From the NCBI RefSeq assembly GCF_964340395.1, contig NC_135550.1, positions 1,909,501 through 1,973,500 on the forward strand: DNA of 64,000 nt. The letters are read 5' to 3'. Shown here in pieces: positions 51,419 to 63,194 of the stretch (position 1 is its first letter; each line of letters begins with the position of its first letter). The stretch is from Glandiceps talaboti (lineage: Eukaryota; Hemichordata; Enteropneusta; Spengelidae). The translations under genes and the position numbers were made by a program. The notes beneath the pieces were generated by a model. The model was given only the letters and a program-made list of their open reading frames with translations. It was not told where the DNA came from and did no database searches.

Positions 51419-52770
51419 GAACCATCTTGAGCATACAATGAATGGTAAATTCACGCACGCACAATCCCTAGAGGGACGTCGTGTAATGCGTTCTATCGAG
51501 TAATGAAGCTAAAAATGAAAAAGTTTCAGTTATTGAACATGAAATGGTGACGAGGGTGTGAATTTATCTAGGTGGAGTTTTCAGCATAAATAGTCTGCCG
51601 ATGGGGTGTATTTGATCATCGCCAAGCAGATACCAAAGCCTTTCTAACCATGTCTCAAGGTCTCATGCTAGCTACAGCAGGGCTCGATTGTCTGGGACAA
51701 GTACATTGCCATTCCATGCCCGTTTGGACAAGTAAAATATTTGTGTCAATACACTAAGATCAACTGAAAAAAAATCATAATACAAATGTACATTGTTTTT
51801 CTCTGATTTGAGAAGTCTTAATTGAAAAGACCAGATTTAAACTGAATGCATTCCGTAAGGAATTTCATGATTTATACAAGAAATTTAGCTCTATATCTGT
51901 GATGCATCAAATCCCAATGAAAGTTAATAGTTGTCAAAAATGTTGTTGAAATGCCCACCACGCCTCCTATTCTCAGCACAGGAAAGCTTGCCATCCTCGA
52001 CTTCACTCGGCTTTCGTGATCCCCTACATACCCGGGATATGGCATGTGCGTGTTGAACTTCCTTCTGTCCCACGAGTTTACGGGAAAATTAATTGTCAAG
52101 ATTTTGTTGAATGGCGCACCCTCACTGTACACTATTATATAGAGGTCAATGTATAGGTCACCATTATTGATACATTGTCGCGAAATTTTCTTCGCAGGCT
52201 AGGCGAGGCTTGGTCTATTTTCCATATTTTGACCACACACATGATTTGGGTATAAATTATAGATTATTACACTTGATAAATATGTGAGAGTGTATTTATA
52301 TCCTGAGATACAGAGCTAGATAAATGATTATGTTCAAGCCTTGCAACAAACAGCGATAGTTTGTTATCGAGAGAAATTGGAAAAGAACACAGTAAAAAGG
52401 AGACGGTTCGTGGTCAATATAATACTTCCTAAACTTCTAATCGAAAATCTAAAAAGACACGATTTCTCTTTATTCATCTGCGCATTAGTGTGTGAAATTT
52501 GAAAATGATAAGTCCATATTTGACGAAATTGAAACGATGATAAATATTTCACCTGTTTGTGAACTCATTGTAAACCTATTTTAAGGCCAAGAAAAAAAAA
52601 GTTTTCTGGTGAGTTTGAATCACTTAAAATACCCTGCCTCAGAGTCTTCTTTTTTCTCGTGTTTGTCCAGCCAATGCAGAGTGCAGATCCAAGGGAAACA
52701 CAAAATAAGGTTGGCACATACGAAACCCCTGAAAACAGAGTCTTTCTCAGTGTAGCGCTATGTAGAGCAC

Positions 52771-53004
52771 GAGTATAAAGTTAGCGGCAGATTCAGATTC
52801 AGGTAGCATCATATTGAGCATCAGATAGCCTCAGATCTGAATACACCCGACGGCAGTGAAGCAGAATCCTTCGCTGTAGTCTCAACGGTATTATTTCAGG
52901 TTTGAGTCCGTCGGGTGTCTTCGGATCTGAGGCCATCTGACGCTCAATATAACGTTCATAAGATAACGCTACCTGAATCTGAATCTGACGCCAACTTTAT
53001 ACTC
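52771..53004. repeat. Fold-back element with ~85-95 bp arms
   Basis: The left arm starts GAGTATAAAGTTAGCGGCAG and runs through acacccgacgg. The right arm is its inverse (ccgtcgggtgt to actttatactc), with one 14-base insertion and a few substitutions. About 45 bases separate the arms. No ORF. Confidence 0.8.
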
Positions 53005-53149
53005 ATTCGATCAATTAATTACTCAAATTGGTCATTAATATTCATTGGATTATTACTAAAACCTAATCAGTTCTTGCCATTACCCTACGGAACATGTCTA
53101 TGAAATTTCATTTGAATTGATGCAGCCGTTGTTTCGGAAATTGTGATAC

Positions 53150-53202
53150 AGACACACACACACACACACACACGCACGCACGCACGCACGCACGCACGCA
53201 CA
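53150..53202. repeat. (CA)n(CGCA)n microsatellite
   Basis: CA units followed by CGCA units, part of the family 3 terminal tract. Confidence 0.95.
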
Positions 53203-53283
53203 GACACAAAGACTTCATCGGTATATTGTCACCTTCCTTACGAAAGGTAAAAATGGACATGCCATATATTATGACAGAATCCC

Positions 53284-54180
53284 CTGGCCTCGCAATGGAT
53301 GGTTGGGCATGCAGTTATTTTCATGAGTGATTCGGTTTATTCTGCTGCATATTGTTATTACACCTCAATGTTTTGAACATAATGATTTGTTTAATTTGAA
53401 TTATTTTGAACATTCTGAGAGTGAATTTTCTTATGATCAACAACAGCAGGTGAGTGATATCCTGACAGGTATACAAAATAAATCTACCCGAGGCCTGCCA
53501 TGCCAGCAGCTACGGCCACCGATGTACACATCAACAACGCCCAACAAATGCAGTCGATGGGAGATTGTGCAACACGTTCCTCAGCACCATCAACCAGCCA
53601 GAACACAGTCAATCAATTCCCACGGTTATGCGGAATGTTTTCAAGCACACAGCTGTCGCTCATGAAAATACAGCAGAATAAACTGAATCATGAGTAAAAT
53701 AACTCTACCGTCCATTGCGAGGCCATGGGGTTAGGTTATTATTATATATGTACATCGAAAATGCAATGTCAATGAACTGCAGGTGGGGAAGAGCAAACAA
53801 CATATTGATTGACTGCGTTCTGGCTGGTTGTTGATCATGATAAAATTCACTCTCAGAATAATTCAAATAAAACAAATCATTATGTTCAGAATTCAAAATA
53901 TCTGTGATCTATAGTGACTGTGTGTATGAGTCATCATATGAAACCACTAACCACTTTATTACTTTGCTAAAACGTAACTGGATAGTGGAGGAGCTGAATT
54001 AAATAATAAACCTAGAAAACATGCACAGAATAGATGTGCAACGGTCAAAATAAATTCACTGCTGCACATTAGTCTGTGCACATGCGGGCAATATCACTGC
54101 GCAGGCAATAGTCTATTTAAAGTAGGTCATGTGATTCAATTCTGACCAATGACAGCTCGTGAAAGAACATTGAGGTGTAA
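53284..54180. repeat. Compound fold-back region
   Basis: Several inverted pairs nest here: cctggcctcgcaatggatgg with its inverse at 53,708-53,730; gattcggtttattctgctg with the inverse at about 53,670-53,690; aacataatgatttgttt...ctgagagtgaatttt with the inverse at 53,840-53,895; and gttattacacctcaatgttt with the inverse near 54,165-54,185. This suggests repeated inverted duplication of one ~300-bp unit. Confidence 0.6.
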
Positions 54181-54231
54181 TAACAATAGATAGAACCTGG
54201 TGACTCCTACATGGTACAAAATCCCCACCAA

Positions 54232-54270
54232 AAACAGCGGAGCTACATTCTGACTGATAGGTCGCTTGTT
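54232..54270 (+). mobile_element. Family 2 tail end
   Basis: AACAGCGGAGCT is the inverse of the family 2 head AGCTCCGCTG; it is followed by GACtgataGGTC and GCTTGTT. The matching head may be the one at 46,887, with later insertions between them, but that is inference. Confidence 0.6.
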
Positions 54271-54571
54271 TATCATGAGTTCAAATATTCTAAAAGACAA
54301 GGAAATATAATTTGTTACAGCTTACTGCTGTAGATAGATTTATCTCTTAGTACTCTTTTTCAAGTAATTAGTCTATTTCACAATTCTTGTGTACAACTAC
54401 AAGTCTCATTTTGTAAATAACATTTGCCAAACCATGTCTTTTTCTAAAGCCACATTTTCACTTTCTATCAGTTCCAAACAATTATACCAAGTAATATTAC
54501 GCAGCCTTAGGAATTGCAGTTGTGTGCTCATCATTGCCATGGTGATTTCACTGGCTTCCTATTTCTTGCAG

Positions 54572-54679
54572 ATGGTATCCTTGAATCTGAGTGAGAACAG
54601 ATTGTACAATTTGAATAATTTTAGAGAACTCGTTCTGAAAGCTCCAAATTTACAAAAACTGTCTCTCTCCAAAAATGGG
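54572..54679 (+). CDS. NXF1: NXF1 exon 8, leucine-rich repeat
   Basis: 108 nt, phase 0 at both ends, acceptor ctatttcttgcag, donor GTAAGT; residues 306-341. MVSLNLSENRLYNLNNFREL aligns with [20 protein letters not shown] of human NXF1, and VLKAPNLQKLSLSKNG with VQKAPNLKILNLSGNE. The LxxLxLSxNxL pattern is the canonical leucine-rich repeat. Confidence 0.97.
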
Positions 54680-55282
54680 GTAAGTTGCTATTTTCAATGT
54701 TACTTGCTAGTCATACCTTTTCTGTCTGGAAAAAAATGCCTGTCTGTACAAAGTCCCTCTGTACAAATTTCTTGTGTACATCATTATAATAAGTAAAACT
54801 GAATTGGCTAAAGTAATTTGACTCTCAAGGTAATTCAGTAAATCACAGATCAGCTACATTTTACTTCTCTGTTATTGACTGGTTAACACATCAAAATCTT
54901 TCTTGTGTGCAGCATTAACTAAAGGTTTTGATCATTGGCAATGTGATAATCTAAACATTATGAATTGTAAATGTTATGATTTTTTGTGGATAAAGAGCAA
55001 CAAATATTGAAGTGACTTTGTTAATAGTAATAATCCATAGGATTTTAGAGGAAAAATCCATACGATTTTAGAGGAAAGTTGGAGAGAAAGGTCAACAACA
55101 GATATTGACCTTGTCAAATTTCCAGTAGTAATTTTCTAGATGGACAGATCAAAGAATTGTCTAAATCAACTTGATAGTTTCATATCACTGTAAAATGTTC
55201 CCCCATATATAAATTATATTATCAACTTGTTTTCTTCTTCTAAAGTCACCTTGTAAAATTGAGAATTTTATTTTTTTACTAG
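54680..55282. other. Intron 8
   Basis: A 603-bp intron without repeats or ORFs of note, one of the few uninvaded introns of the gene. A short tandem (ggattttagaggaaaa, twice) lies near 55,040-55,075. Confidence 0.6.
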
Positions 55283-55392
55283 CTGAAGAGTGAATGGGAC
55301 CTTGATAAGATCAAAGGGTTTAAGTTGACTGAGCTGGTACTGGACGGAAACCCACTGTGTGATAACTACAAAGACCAACGTTCCTACGTCAG
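55283..55392 (+). CDS. NXF1: NXF1 exon 9 (110 nt), leucine-rich repeat
   Basis: 110 nt, phase 0 in and 2 out, acceptor ttttattttttttactag, donor GTAACA; residues 342-377 plus two bases. [20 protein letters not shown] aligns with [20 protein letters not shown] of human NXF1, then [16 protein letters not shown]. The length equals the 110-nt exon described upstream of the retained cassette intron in NXF genes. Reading into the intron gives Arg then TAA at once. Confidence 0.97.
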
Positions 55393-57072
55393 GTAACATT
55401 GTGAAATTCCACATGTTGTGGAAAATTGCGTACAGGTCATCATCGCCATACCAACCATAGTAACATCGCAGTGACATGGACAACCCACTTGAATCATGAG
55501 TTTAGAAACTTACTTCATACAATACTGCAAGAATATGGACATTGTGAAAAATCATTTTGATATGTCAACCTGTGAATAACGGGGAAGTAATATGTAGATG
55601 ATGTGGGCCTTCCTAACCCAGACACATCTAAGAGCTAGTATAATTTGAAAAAAGAATATGAATGGATGGCACCTGTACTGACTTTATGTATTTTTAATCA
55701 TTATTGCACATGACTTCATGATTTTGTAAACTGTTAAAATCAAAATGATGCCAACAACTGCAGTAGTGGAAGTGATGAAACGGCTCACAAAAAATTGACA
55801 AATCAAAAACCCACTGCATATTCATCGAAAATACTCCAGCAGAAATTTTAGAAACTTGAATACACTCCAACAGAAGACAAGAAGATGTAAAGCTGCCTAG
55901 AGTTCTGATGAGACGAGACGATGATGTGTCTTGAATGTGTAAAGAGGGCTTCATTGTCTATGTACACAGTCTGTCTTTAGGGAAGATTGATGTACTGCCC
56001 TCTAGAGTCAATTTCCTGAGACTGTTAGCCAATGACGGGTAAGGACACTCGTGTGAGTGACAACCTAAGCCAGGCGCAGCCAGGAATTGACTCCCTGTAC
56101 ACTGGATTATATTCTTGTTCTGTATAGCCATGTGCAGCATATATAGATTATGTTGTCTATTGTATGGTACCCATCACATATAATTATCACTGCAGTAATG
56201 GCAGCCAACGTGTTGAAATGTGAGGACAACAATGACAATCATAATAATGAAGATGATGATGATGATGATGATGATGATAAAAAGCTAGAGAACTGTGGTT
56301 CTGTTGTGTATTATGCCAAGGAGCAGTTGTTTCCTACTGCAGTTGTTTGTGGTCAAACAAAATGGAGACTTGTCAAAAGAAATTAAAAAACAAACTTGAC
56401 ATGAAGAAAGATAAGAAAGTGAGAAAAAGACATAAAAATAAAAATAAAAATGAGAAAAATCTTTTTGCAAGTAGTTTTACAAGTCAGAGAAAATGCTAGT
56501 CCAAATTAATATTCAACCATGTTAATAAATAAAATAAAAAGCTGGGTTAGCAGAGGAACATACCATCTAGCATAGAAACCTAAATAATCTTTTCTGTACA
56601 GAATTATAAAATGCATGTATACATTTACCTTACTCCTGGCAGTATGGTATGGAGCAAGTTATCTATGTCATATTATGAATTAAAAGAAAATGATATTCAA
56701 AATAAGAAACAAATCACTTGGGAGGAAACTATTTGAATGAACATAGTACGTCTGAGATCAGTCACGGATAGCTTACTATTGACAAGAGTTTTTTTACAGC
56801 ATTCACAAGGGTTGCCTGAAATGAATGTTTTCAATGTACCTACTGTCCATGTCTTTGGTTGGTTGGTTGGTAAGTATACACCGCAGGTAAGCCTGTATGT
56901 CTGAGTAAAATATCTGATAAGTGCTTATCTTATTATTTATAACCATGTTATCTAGTAGATGGCTAGAATGACATGATACATTATCATATCTTGCATTGTT
57001 CATTACATGTATGTGTCCTCTTAAATCAAAGTGATATTTCTAATGATGTTGATGTTTTACATACGTCCGCAG
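55393..57072 (+). other. Intron 9, candidate NXF1 cassette intron
   Basis: A 1,680-nt intron between the 110-nt and 37-nt exons. In mammalian NXF1 the intron at this place can be retained and carries a constitutive transport element that NXF1 itself binds. Here retention would stop translation after one extra residue (AGG TAA), leaving a 378-residue protein that lacks the NTF2-like and UBA-like domains. A (GAT)n tract lies at about 56,249-56,279. I could not recognise a transport-element fold by eye. Confidence 0.55.
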
Positions 57073-57109
57073 GACAGTAAGACAGAGGTTCCCAAAGCTT
57101 GTAAAACTG
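57073..57109 (+). CDS. NXF1: NXF1 exon 10 (37 nt), end of LRR domain
   Basis: 37 nt, phase 2 in and 0 out, acceptor acatacgtccgcag, donor GTAAGT; residues 378-390. TVRQRFPKLVKL aligns with AIRERFPKLLRL of human NXF1. It is the last exon found in the window. The next should begin with the DG-rich linker to the NTF2-like domain; no such frame was seen before 64,000. Confidence 0.93.
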
Positions 57110-57324
57110 GTAAGTTGATGTTTTGTATTGGATTAAGTTTGATAACAGTAATTCTCCTGTAGTTTTTCAGTCATAAAGTAAAAGTTCATTCAGACTTTAC
57201 TACACTTGTATTGATTACTGCTATCAAGTCCAGGCCTCCAAATTAATTTTTTGCCCACCTACCCATCGGGCTGGTAACTTTGAAAATTACATGTCCAACC
57301 ACAATTTCTACCTGCCCAATTTTT

Positions 57325-59477
57325 AGCTCCGCTGTCAGCGAAAGCTGAAAGCATAGCTTTAGGTATAGGTTGTATAGAGTATAGAGAGTAGAGTGAAAAT
57401 CATAGGTGTCCGTCAAACTTTTATATTTTCATTATTTTCTCCGAAAGTGACAGTCAGTATTCTTAGATATTTGGTGTGCATGTTCCATGGGGGGAGGCTA
57501 TTCAGATTTGTTCATGCCAAGTTGATCTGTGCCATTTTCAATTTTTTATGATTTTTTTTCATAAAATGTCATTTTCATCATCTCCGTGAAAACTTATTGT
57601 CAGATTGCTTTGATATCTGGTGTGTTGATGCGCAGGGGGTAGCTTACTCAGGTTTGTTAATTTCAAGTCAGCACATCTTCATTTTTATTTTTTATGATTT
57701 TTTTTTTGTAATTTGAAAAAAAATGAACATGTTAATGAGCATAATGACCGACGCCATATTGGAAATCAGTCGACGAGACTTTAAGTAAACTGCCACTTTC
57801 CAAAAGACACTATTGACGTCAAACAAGCAATGTAATATGTGCTATAGTCATAATTCTACGCATTGGGCGCCCAAATGCATGAAGTGACAAGCGTTTATTC
57901 GAAACAGGGTTGTAAACTTCAAATCCAAATTCTGCACCCCTTCTACATAATCAGCCAGTCCGCAACGTCCTTATTTGCATACTCTATCCTGATTCGACCA
58001 GAAGCTGAAGCTGACCTCATTTGACCGGGCGATTTTCCACAGCAAGTAACAACACAGGACGTTCTTGGTACTCACTAAAATCTCACTTCAGACCCACTAT
58101 AAAAATGTGATGTTTTCAGATAACATGTAACTTGTGATTAATTCTATATTGTCGTGCAATTTGGAGTGACAGTGAACCAGAATTAAGACAACTTGCGTAA
58201 GGAAGGCATGCGGTTGAAGTTATGCAAGAGCAGTCTAACTGCGGACTGTGAATGAACCAAATTTTGTTTATTGGCCAACAGTTCACATGTAAAGTTAAAC
58301 GACATGAACATGTCTTGCCATTTCCAAAATGCAAATATTTGGCAAGTAAAAATAATTAAAATAATCACAACTTTAATTTGGCTTCAGACTTTGCATTATG
58401 TTTTGCGTATCTTTCCCCGTTTTACATGTAAATCCGAAAAGGTTCTCTTGTCATGTCATCAGTGATCATACCGCGAGGGGCTGCTTTGAGTATGAGCGAA
58501 GTGAGGCATGTTGAGGTATTTTGTTGAGAATTATAAATATTGCAAAATGTCAAGTACAAGGTTTAAATACAATGGAATGATGAAAAAAAATGGCCGAGTC
58601 TGCTGACAGGCGCCGGTCACAAGAAACACTGTAAATTCTTTCTTAGTTTCCATACGGCGACAACCCCAGGTACCCGGATGCACGAGGGACTAGGGTTAAC
58701 CCGGAAGCAAGCCGTTGTCAGCCATACGTTACAGTGGTAACATCGTCCGAGAAATCGCTGCCTTCAGAGTGTCATTATTCACAGAATTGTTGTTTTCGAG
58801 TGAAAACGCGTCTTGAATTGTATAAATCTAACAAATGAAGACATGTCAAGTTATATTTTGAAAGTTGTATCGCTAGTTTGAGATGATTTTCTCACGTACT
58901 ATCGAGGCTTACTTGGACTTGGACCTTACTCCAGTTCATCGGGAAGTTTAGCCAGTCCGATAATTCTTTCTGGTTTAGTTTACAACACTTTTGATCACGT
59001 AGATTTTGTTGTTGTGATGAAAAGAAATTTAAAAAAAAAAGATCACTTCAACCATTTCGTTGTGTTTTCTTTATGAAAGGTAATAGAACATGAACGAGTA
59101 TTACCACTGTAACGTATGGCTGCCAGAATGACTCTCTTTCGGGTACTTGGCGGGGATTGTCAAAATCCTCTTTTTTTTCTTTTTCTTGTGTGCATTTCCC
59201 AGTCATTTTTTTTCTGAGATTTTGTGCAATTTTTCATAACAGTAGATTTTTGTTATAAAATGGTGACTATGGTATAAAAGTACAATACATTACCAACTTC
59301 TGTGTAAAATGTGTTTTACAGTGAGACATCATATGAACCACTAACCACTTTATTGCATCGCTAAAACAAAACTGCATAGTGAAGAGCTGAAGAACTGAAC
59401 CACTTCTACATGTCACCAAAATAAAAAATAAAATTAAAAAAAAAACAGCGGAGCTATTCTGACCGATAGGTCGCTTG
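57325..59477 (+). mobile_element. Hairpin-headed element, family 2, full copy (~2.15 kb)
   Basis: Starts after TTTT with AGCTCCGCTGTCAGCGAAAG. The core is ttcttagatatttggtgtgc, with a second version cagattgctttgatatctgg and phrases shared with 50,455 and 63,380. It ends AACAGCGGAGCT, then GACCGATAGGTC (59,461-59,472), then GCTTG|TT. Inside, 58,717-58,745 and 59,095-59,125 form a ~25-bp inverted pair (CAGCCATACGTTACAGTGGT), perhaps a nested MITE of ~410 bp. No coding capacity. Confidence 0.7.
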
Positions 59478-59797
59478 TTGTACAGTTGGGTTCTATAGCA
59501 TGTCACTGTGGTACAATAGTCACACATTGAATTTGGCATTTTAAAGTAAGCACTGTCCTACCAACCTACCTACCAATCATGTTCAAAAAATAGAGAGATA
59601 TATATTTGTTAATTTCATCTTTGAACAATGAATATCAGCTTGTTTTTTTATAGCTATTCATGTTTTTAAAACAATTTTTCAACCATATTCCTAACCATTA
59701 TATGTCTCTTGATGTGCACTAAGTTATTGTTATTATGAAAATTATTACATTCACTGTGTAACTTTGCCATGAACTACTGTATGATTTTATCACTAGT
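59478..59797. other. Intron 10, no feature
   Basis: AT-rich sequence between the family 2 tail and the next dispersed repeat; nothing supported. Confidence 0.4.
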
Positions 59798-59969
59798 ACC
59801 TTTTCAAGTTATCCAATTTGAATTATAGTATGTAACTTTTGGAAACACTTTGGTGATTGTCATCAGTGTGCTAGAGGGATTATCATTTTTACATGTCATT
59901 GATCGAAAATCATTACTTCTGCGAAATATTTTTCTTCACTGTGAACTTGTCAAAATAATCAAGACAGCA
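59798..59969. repeat. Left flank of the 57-bp array (dispersed repeat)
   Basis: Matches 43,765-43,930 closely (tcaagttatccaatttgaa, gtgattgtcatcagtgtgct, tgtgaacttgtcaaaataat), showing that the array grew inside a copy of that repeat. Confidence 0.75.
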
Positions 59970-62028
59970 TGTAAACATTTCTAGACCTCACAGTACTCCT
60001 TTGAGATTTACTGTAAAAAGTAATACTGTAAACATTTCTAGATCTCACAGTACTCCTTTGGGATTTACTGTAAAAAGTGATACTGTAAACATTTCTAGAT
60101 CTCACAGTACTCCTTTGGGATTTACTGTAAAAAGTAATACTGTAAACATTTCTAGATCTCACAGTACTCCTTTGGGATTTACTGTAGAAAGTGATACTGT
60201 AAACATTTCTAGACCTCACAGTACTCCTTTGAGATTTACTGTAAAAAGTAATACTGTAAACATTTCTAGACCTCACAGTACTCCTTTGAGATTTACTGTA
60301 AAAAGTGATACTGTAAACATTTCTAGATCTCACAGTACTCCTTTGAGATTTACTGTAAAAAGTAATACTGTAAACATTTCTAGAACTAACAGTACTCCTT
60401 TGGATTTACTGTAAAAAGTGATACTGTAAACATTTCTAGATCTCACAGTACTCCTTTGAGATTTACTGTAAAAAGTAATACTGTAAACATTTCTAGAACT
60501 AACAGTACTCCTTTGAGATTTACTGTAAAAAGTGATACTGTAAACATTTCTAGATCTCACAGTACTCCTTTGAGATTTACTGTAAAAAGTGATACTGTAA
60601 ACATTTCTAGAACTAACAGTACTCCTTTGGGATTTACTGTAAAAAGTAATGCTGTAAACATTTCTAGATCTCACAGTACTCCTTTGAGATTTACTGTAAA
60701 AAGTGATACTGTAAACATTTCTAGATCTCACAGTACTCCTTTGAGATTTACTGTAAAAAGTAATACTGTAAACATTTCTAGAACTAACAGTACTCCTTTG
60801 GGATTTACTGTAAGAAGTGATACTGTAAACATTTCTAGACCTCACAGTACTCCTTTGGGATTTACTGTAAAAAGTAATACTGTAAACATTTCTAGAACTA
60901 ACAGTACTCCTTTGAGATTTACTGTAAAAAGTAATACTGTAAACATTTCTAGACCTCACAGTACTCCTTTGGGATTTACTGTAAGAAGTGATACTGTAAA
61001 CATTTCTAGACCTCACAGTACTCCTTTGGGATTTACTGTAAAAAGTGATACTGTAAACATTTCTAGACCTCACAGTACTCCTTTGGGATTTACTGTAAAA
61101 AGTAATACTGTAAACATTTCTAGATCTCACAGTACTCCTTTGGGATTTACTGTAGAAAGTAATACTGTAAACATTTCTAGACCTCACAGTACTCCTTTGA
61201 GATTTACTGTAACAAGTGATACTGTAAACATTTCTAGACCTCACAGTACTCCTTTGAGATTTACTGTAAAAAGTAATACTGTAAACATTTCTAGACCTCA
61301 CAGTACTCCTTTGGGATTTACTGTAAGAAGTGATACTGTAAACATTTCTAGATCTCACAGTACTCCTTTGGGATTTACTGTAAAAAGTAATACTGTAAAC
61401 ATTTCTAGACCTCACAGTACTCCTTTGAGATTTACTGTAAAAAGTAATACTGTAAACATTTCTAGATCTCACAGTACTCCTTTGGGATTTACTGTAAGAA
61501 GTGATACTGTAAACATTTCTAGATCTCACAGTACTCCTTTGGGATTTACTGTAAAAAGTAATACTGTAAACATTTCTAGACCTCACAGTACTCCTTTGGG
61601 ATTTACTGTAAGAAGTGATACTGTAAACATTTCTAGAACTAACAGTACTCCTTTGGGATTTACTGTAGAAAGTGATACTGTAAACATTTCTAGACCTCAC
61701 AGTACTCCTTTGAGATTTACTGTAAAAAGTAATACTGTAAACATTTCTAGACCTCACAGTACTCCTTTGGGATTTACTGTAAAAAGTAATACTGTAAACA
61801 TTTCTAGACCTCACAGTACTCCTTTGGGATTTACTGTAAGAAGTGATACTGTAAACATTTCTAGACCTCACAGTACTCCTTTGGGATTTACTGTAAAAAG
61901 TAATACTGTAAACATTTCTAGACCTCACAGTACTCCTTTGGGATTTACTGTAAAAAGTAATACTGTAAACATTTCTAGACCACAGTACTCCTTTGAGATT
62001 TACTGTAAAAAGTAATACTGTAAACATC
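59970..62028. repeat. 57-bp minisatellite, about 36 copies, intron 10
   Basis: The unit is tgtaaacatttctagacctc then acagtactcctttgggattt then actgtaaaaagtaatac. Units with gtaatac and gtgatac largely alternate, suggesting a 114-bp dimer. Other variants are tagaactaac, tagatctc, gtagaaag, gtaagaag. The period is 3x19, so long frames stay open on both strands (519 codons +, 568 codons -). One missing base near 60,402 splits them. These frames lack start context and are not genes. Confidence 0.96.
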
Positions 62029-62310
62029 GGTAACATGCCATGTATGTGTACAAATTAAGACTCTTGGTTTTTGTACAATTGGGTAGTTGCAGTACAGTAT
62101 ACAGTACCAGATTATACGTCTTCTGTAACTAGTATTTGTAAATGTTAATGTTAGCAATAGCAAGACATTGCAAAGTGTTGACACCAACAAACCTACATTT
62201 AAACATTCCAACATTGAAAGTATTTAAATGATCAGCTATCACTTTTATTATTTTTGTAACATTCATGCAAGAAATCTGTGTTGATGACACAATTGAAGCT
62301 TGTAACAAAC
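62029..62310. other. Intron 10 between array and fold-back
   Basis: No ORF or repeat of note. Confidence 0.4.
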
Positions 62311-62314
62311 ATTG

Positions 62315-63025
62315 TACGGCATCAGGCCTATGCCACAGGCACTTGTTTCCCGAGATATGTATCAGAGTGTTTCAATCAGAATACAATAAAATGTCGGTAA
62401 TATTGATGATATTGAGTTGTTTTAGCCAATTGTATATGAAAGGGGTAAAATAACACTTGTTTCCTTGATCGTACAAGTTCACTCACCACGAGATATAGAC
62501 AATTTTTGCAACAGAACACAATTACCGTATGGCAACATGAACTTTCAACCAGTCATTTTACTCAGCAAACATTATGAAAATTTTACCTTCCATCACTTCC
62601 TAGTTCCCAAATTTAATAAACTTCTGATAAATTGTGTTGTTGTTACAATCGGACCATGCCTTCCAAAGATATCAACCAATTTCTGACACCATGTAGGAGA
62701 ATTGGAGCAAATAAAAAATTTTCTAACTACCTTCTGTGAATTGATTGGATATCGATGTTTATGAAAAGCGATATCCAATCACATTCATTCAAGGTAGTTA
62801 GAAAAAATGTATTTGCTCCAATTCTCCCACATAATTGTGTTCTGTTGCAAACCTTGTCTATATCGCGCAAACTTGTGGACTTGCATGATCACAGAAACAA
62901 GTGTTATTTTACCCCTTTCATATACAATTGGCTAATACATGCCAATATTATCGATATTATGGACATTCTATTGTATTCTGATTCATTCTCGGAAACAAGT
63001 GCCTGTGGTCTATGCCGCATGAAGC
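62315..63025. repeat. Large imperfect fold-back (~700 bp)
   Basis: The centre near 62,761 is GATTGGATATCG ... CGATATCCAATC. Arms pair through gagaattggagcaaat/atttgctccaattctc, gatatagacaa.../...cttgtctatatc, ttagccaattgtatatgaaa with its inverse at 62,915, and cacaggcacttgtttcc with ggaaacaagtgcctgtg at 62,991-63,007. The left arm carries ~155 extra bases (62,538-62,692). Part of the left arm matches 121-175 at the start of the window. Confidence 0.75.
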
Positions 63026-63069
63026 TGTGATAATTTCATTTATTGCACATGCGCAATGAACAATGAATA

Positions 63070-63175
63070 TCTACCAAGGTCATGGGTCATGAAAGATGCA
63101 TTACCATTACGGAATCAACCATTTCTTCGGTGGAACAACTGATTTATAAACTGGTCAAAACAATTGTTTTTTGAG
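63070..63175. repeat. Right part of the repeat that flanks the 57-bp array
   Basis: aaggtcatgggtcatgaaag, acaactgatttataaactgg resemble 44,020-44,100, so the repeat copy that began at 59,798 resumes here after the fold-back. Confidence 0.55.
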
Positions 63176-63194
63176 GAATTCAATCTGCCTTTTT

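Larger units (their letters stand above)
51830..53249 (-). mobile_element. Repeat family 3 copy, interrupted by a fold-back
   Basis: Minus-strand reading: the head region has cctttcgtaagg (CCTT/AAGG hairpin), then a TG/CG-rich tract (53,150-53,202) and the core cggctgcatcaattcaaatg. The tail has ccttacggaatgcattcagt at about 51,840-51,865. Head and tail carry inverted TTTCGTAAGG / CCTTACGgAA. A fold-back at 52,771-53,004 interrupts it. Confidence 0.55.

Noticed and set aside
56810-56875. Possible extra NXF1 exon after tttttttacag
   Set aside because: It breaks the phase and the homology; joining exon 9 to exon 10 gives the conserved RFPKL sequence directly.
59959-62036. Long open frames of 519 (+) and 568 (-) codons
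   Set aside because: They are pure 57-bp tandem repeats with a period divisible by three, open on both strands, inside an intron; no non-repeat coding sequence is attached.
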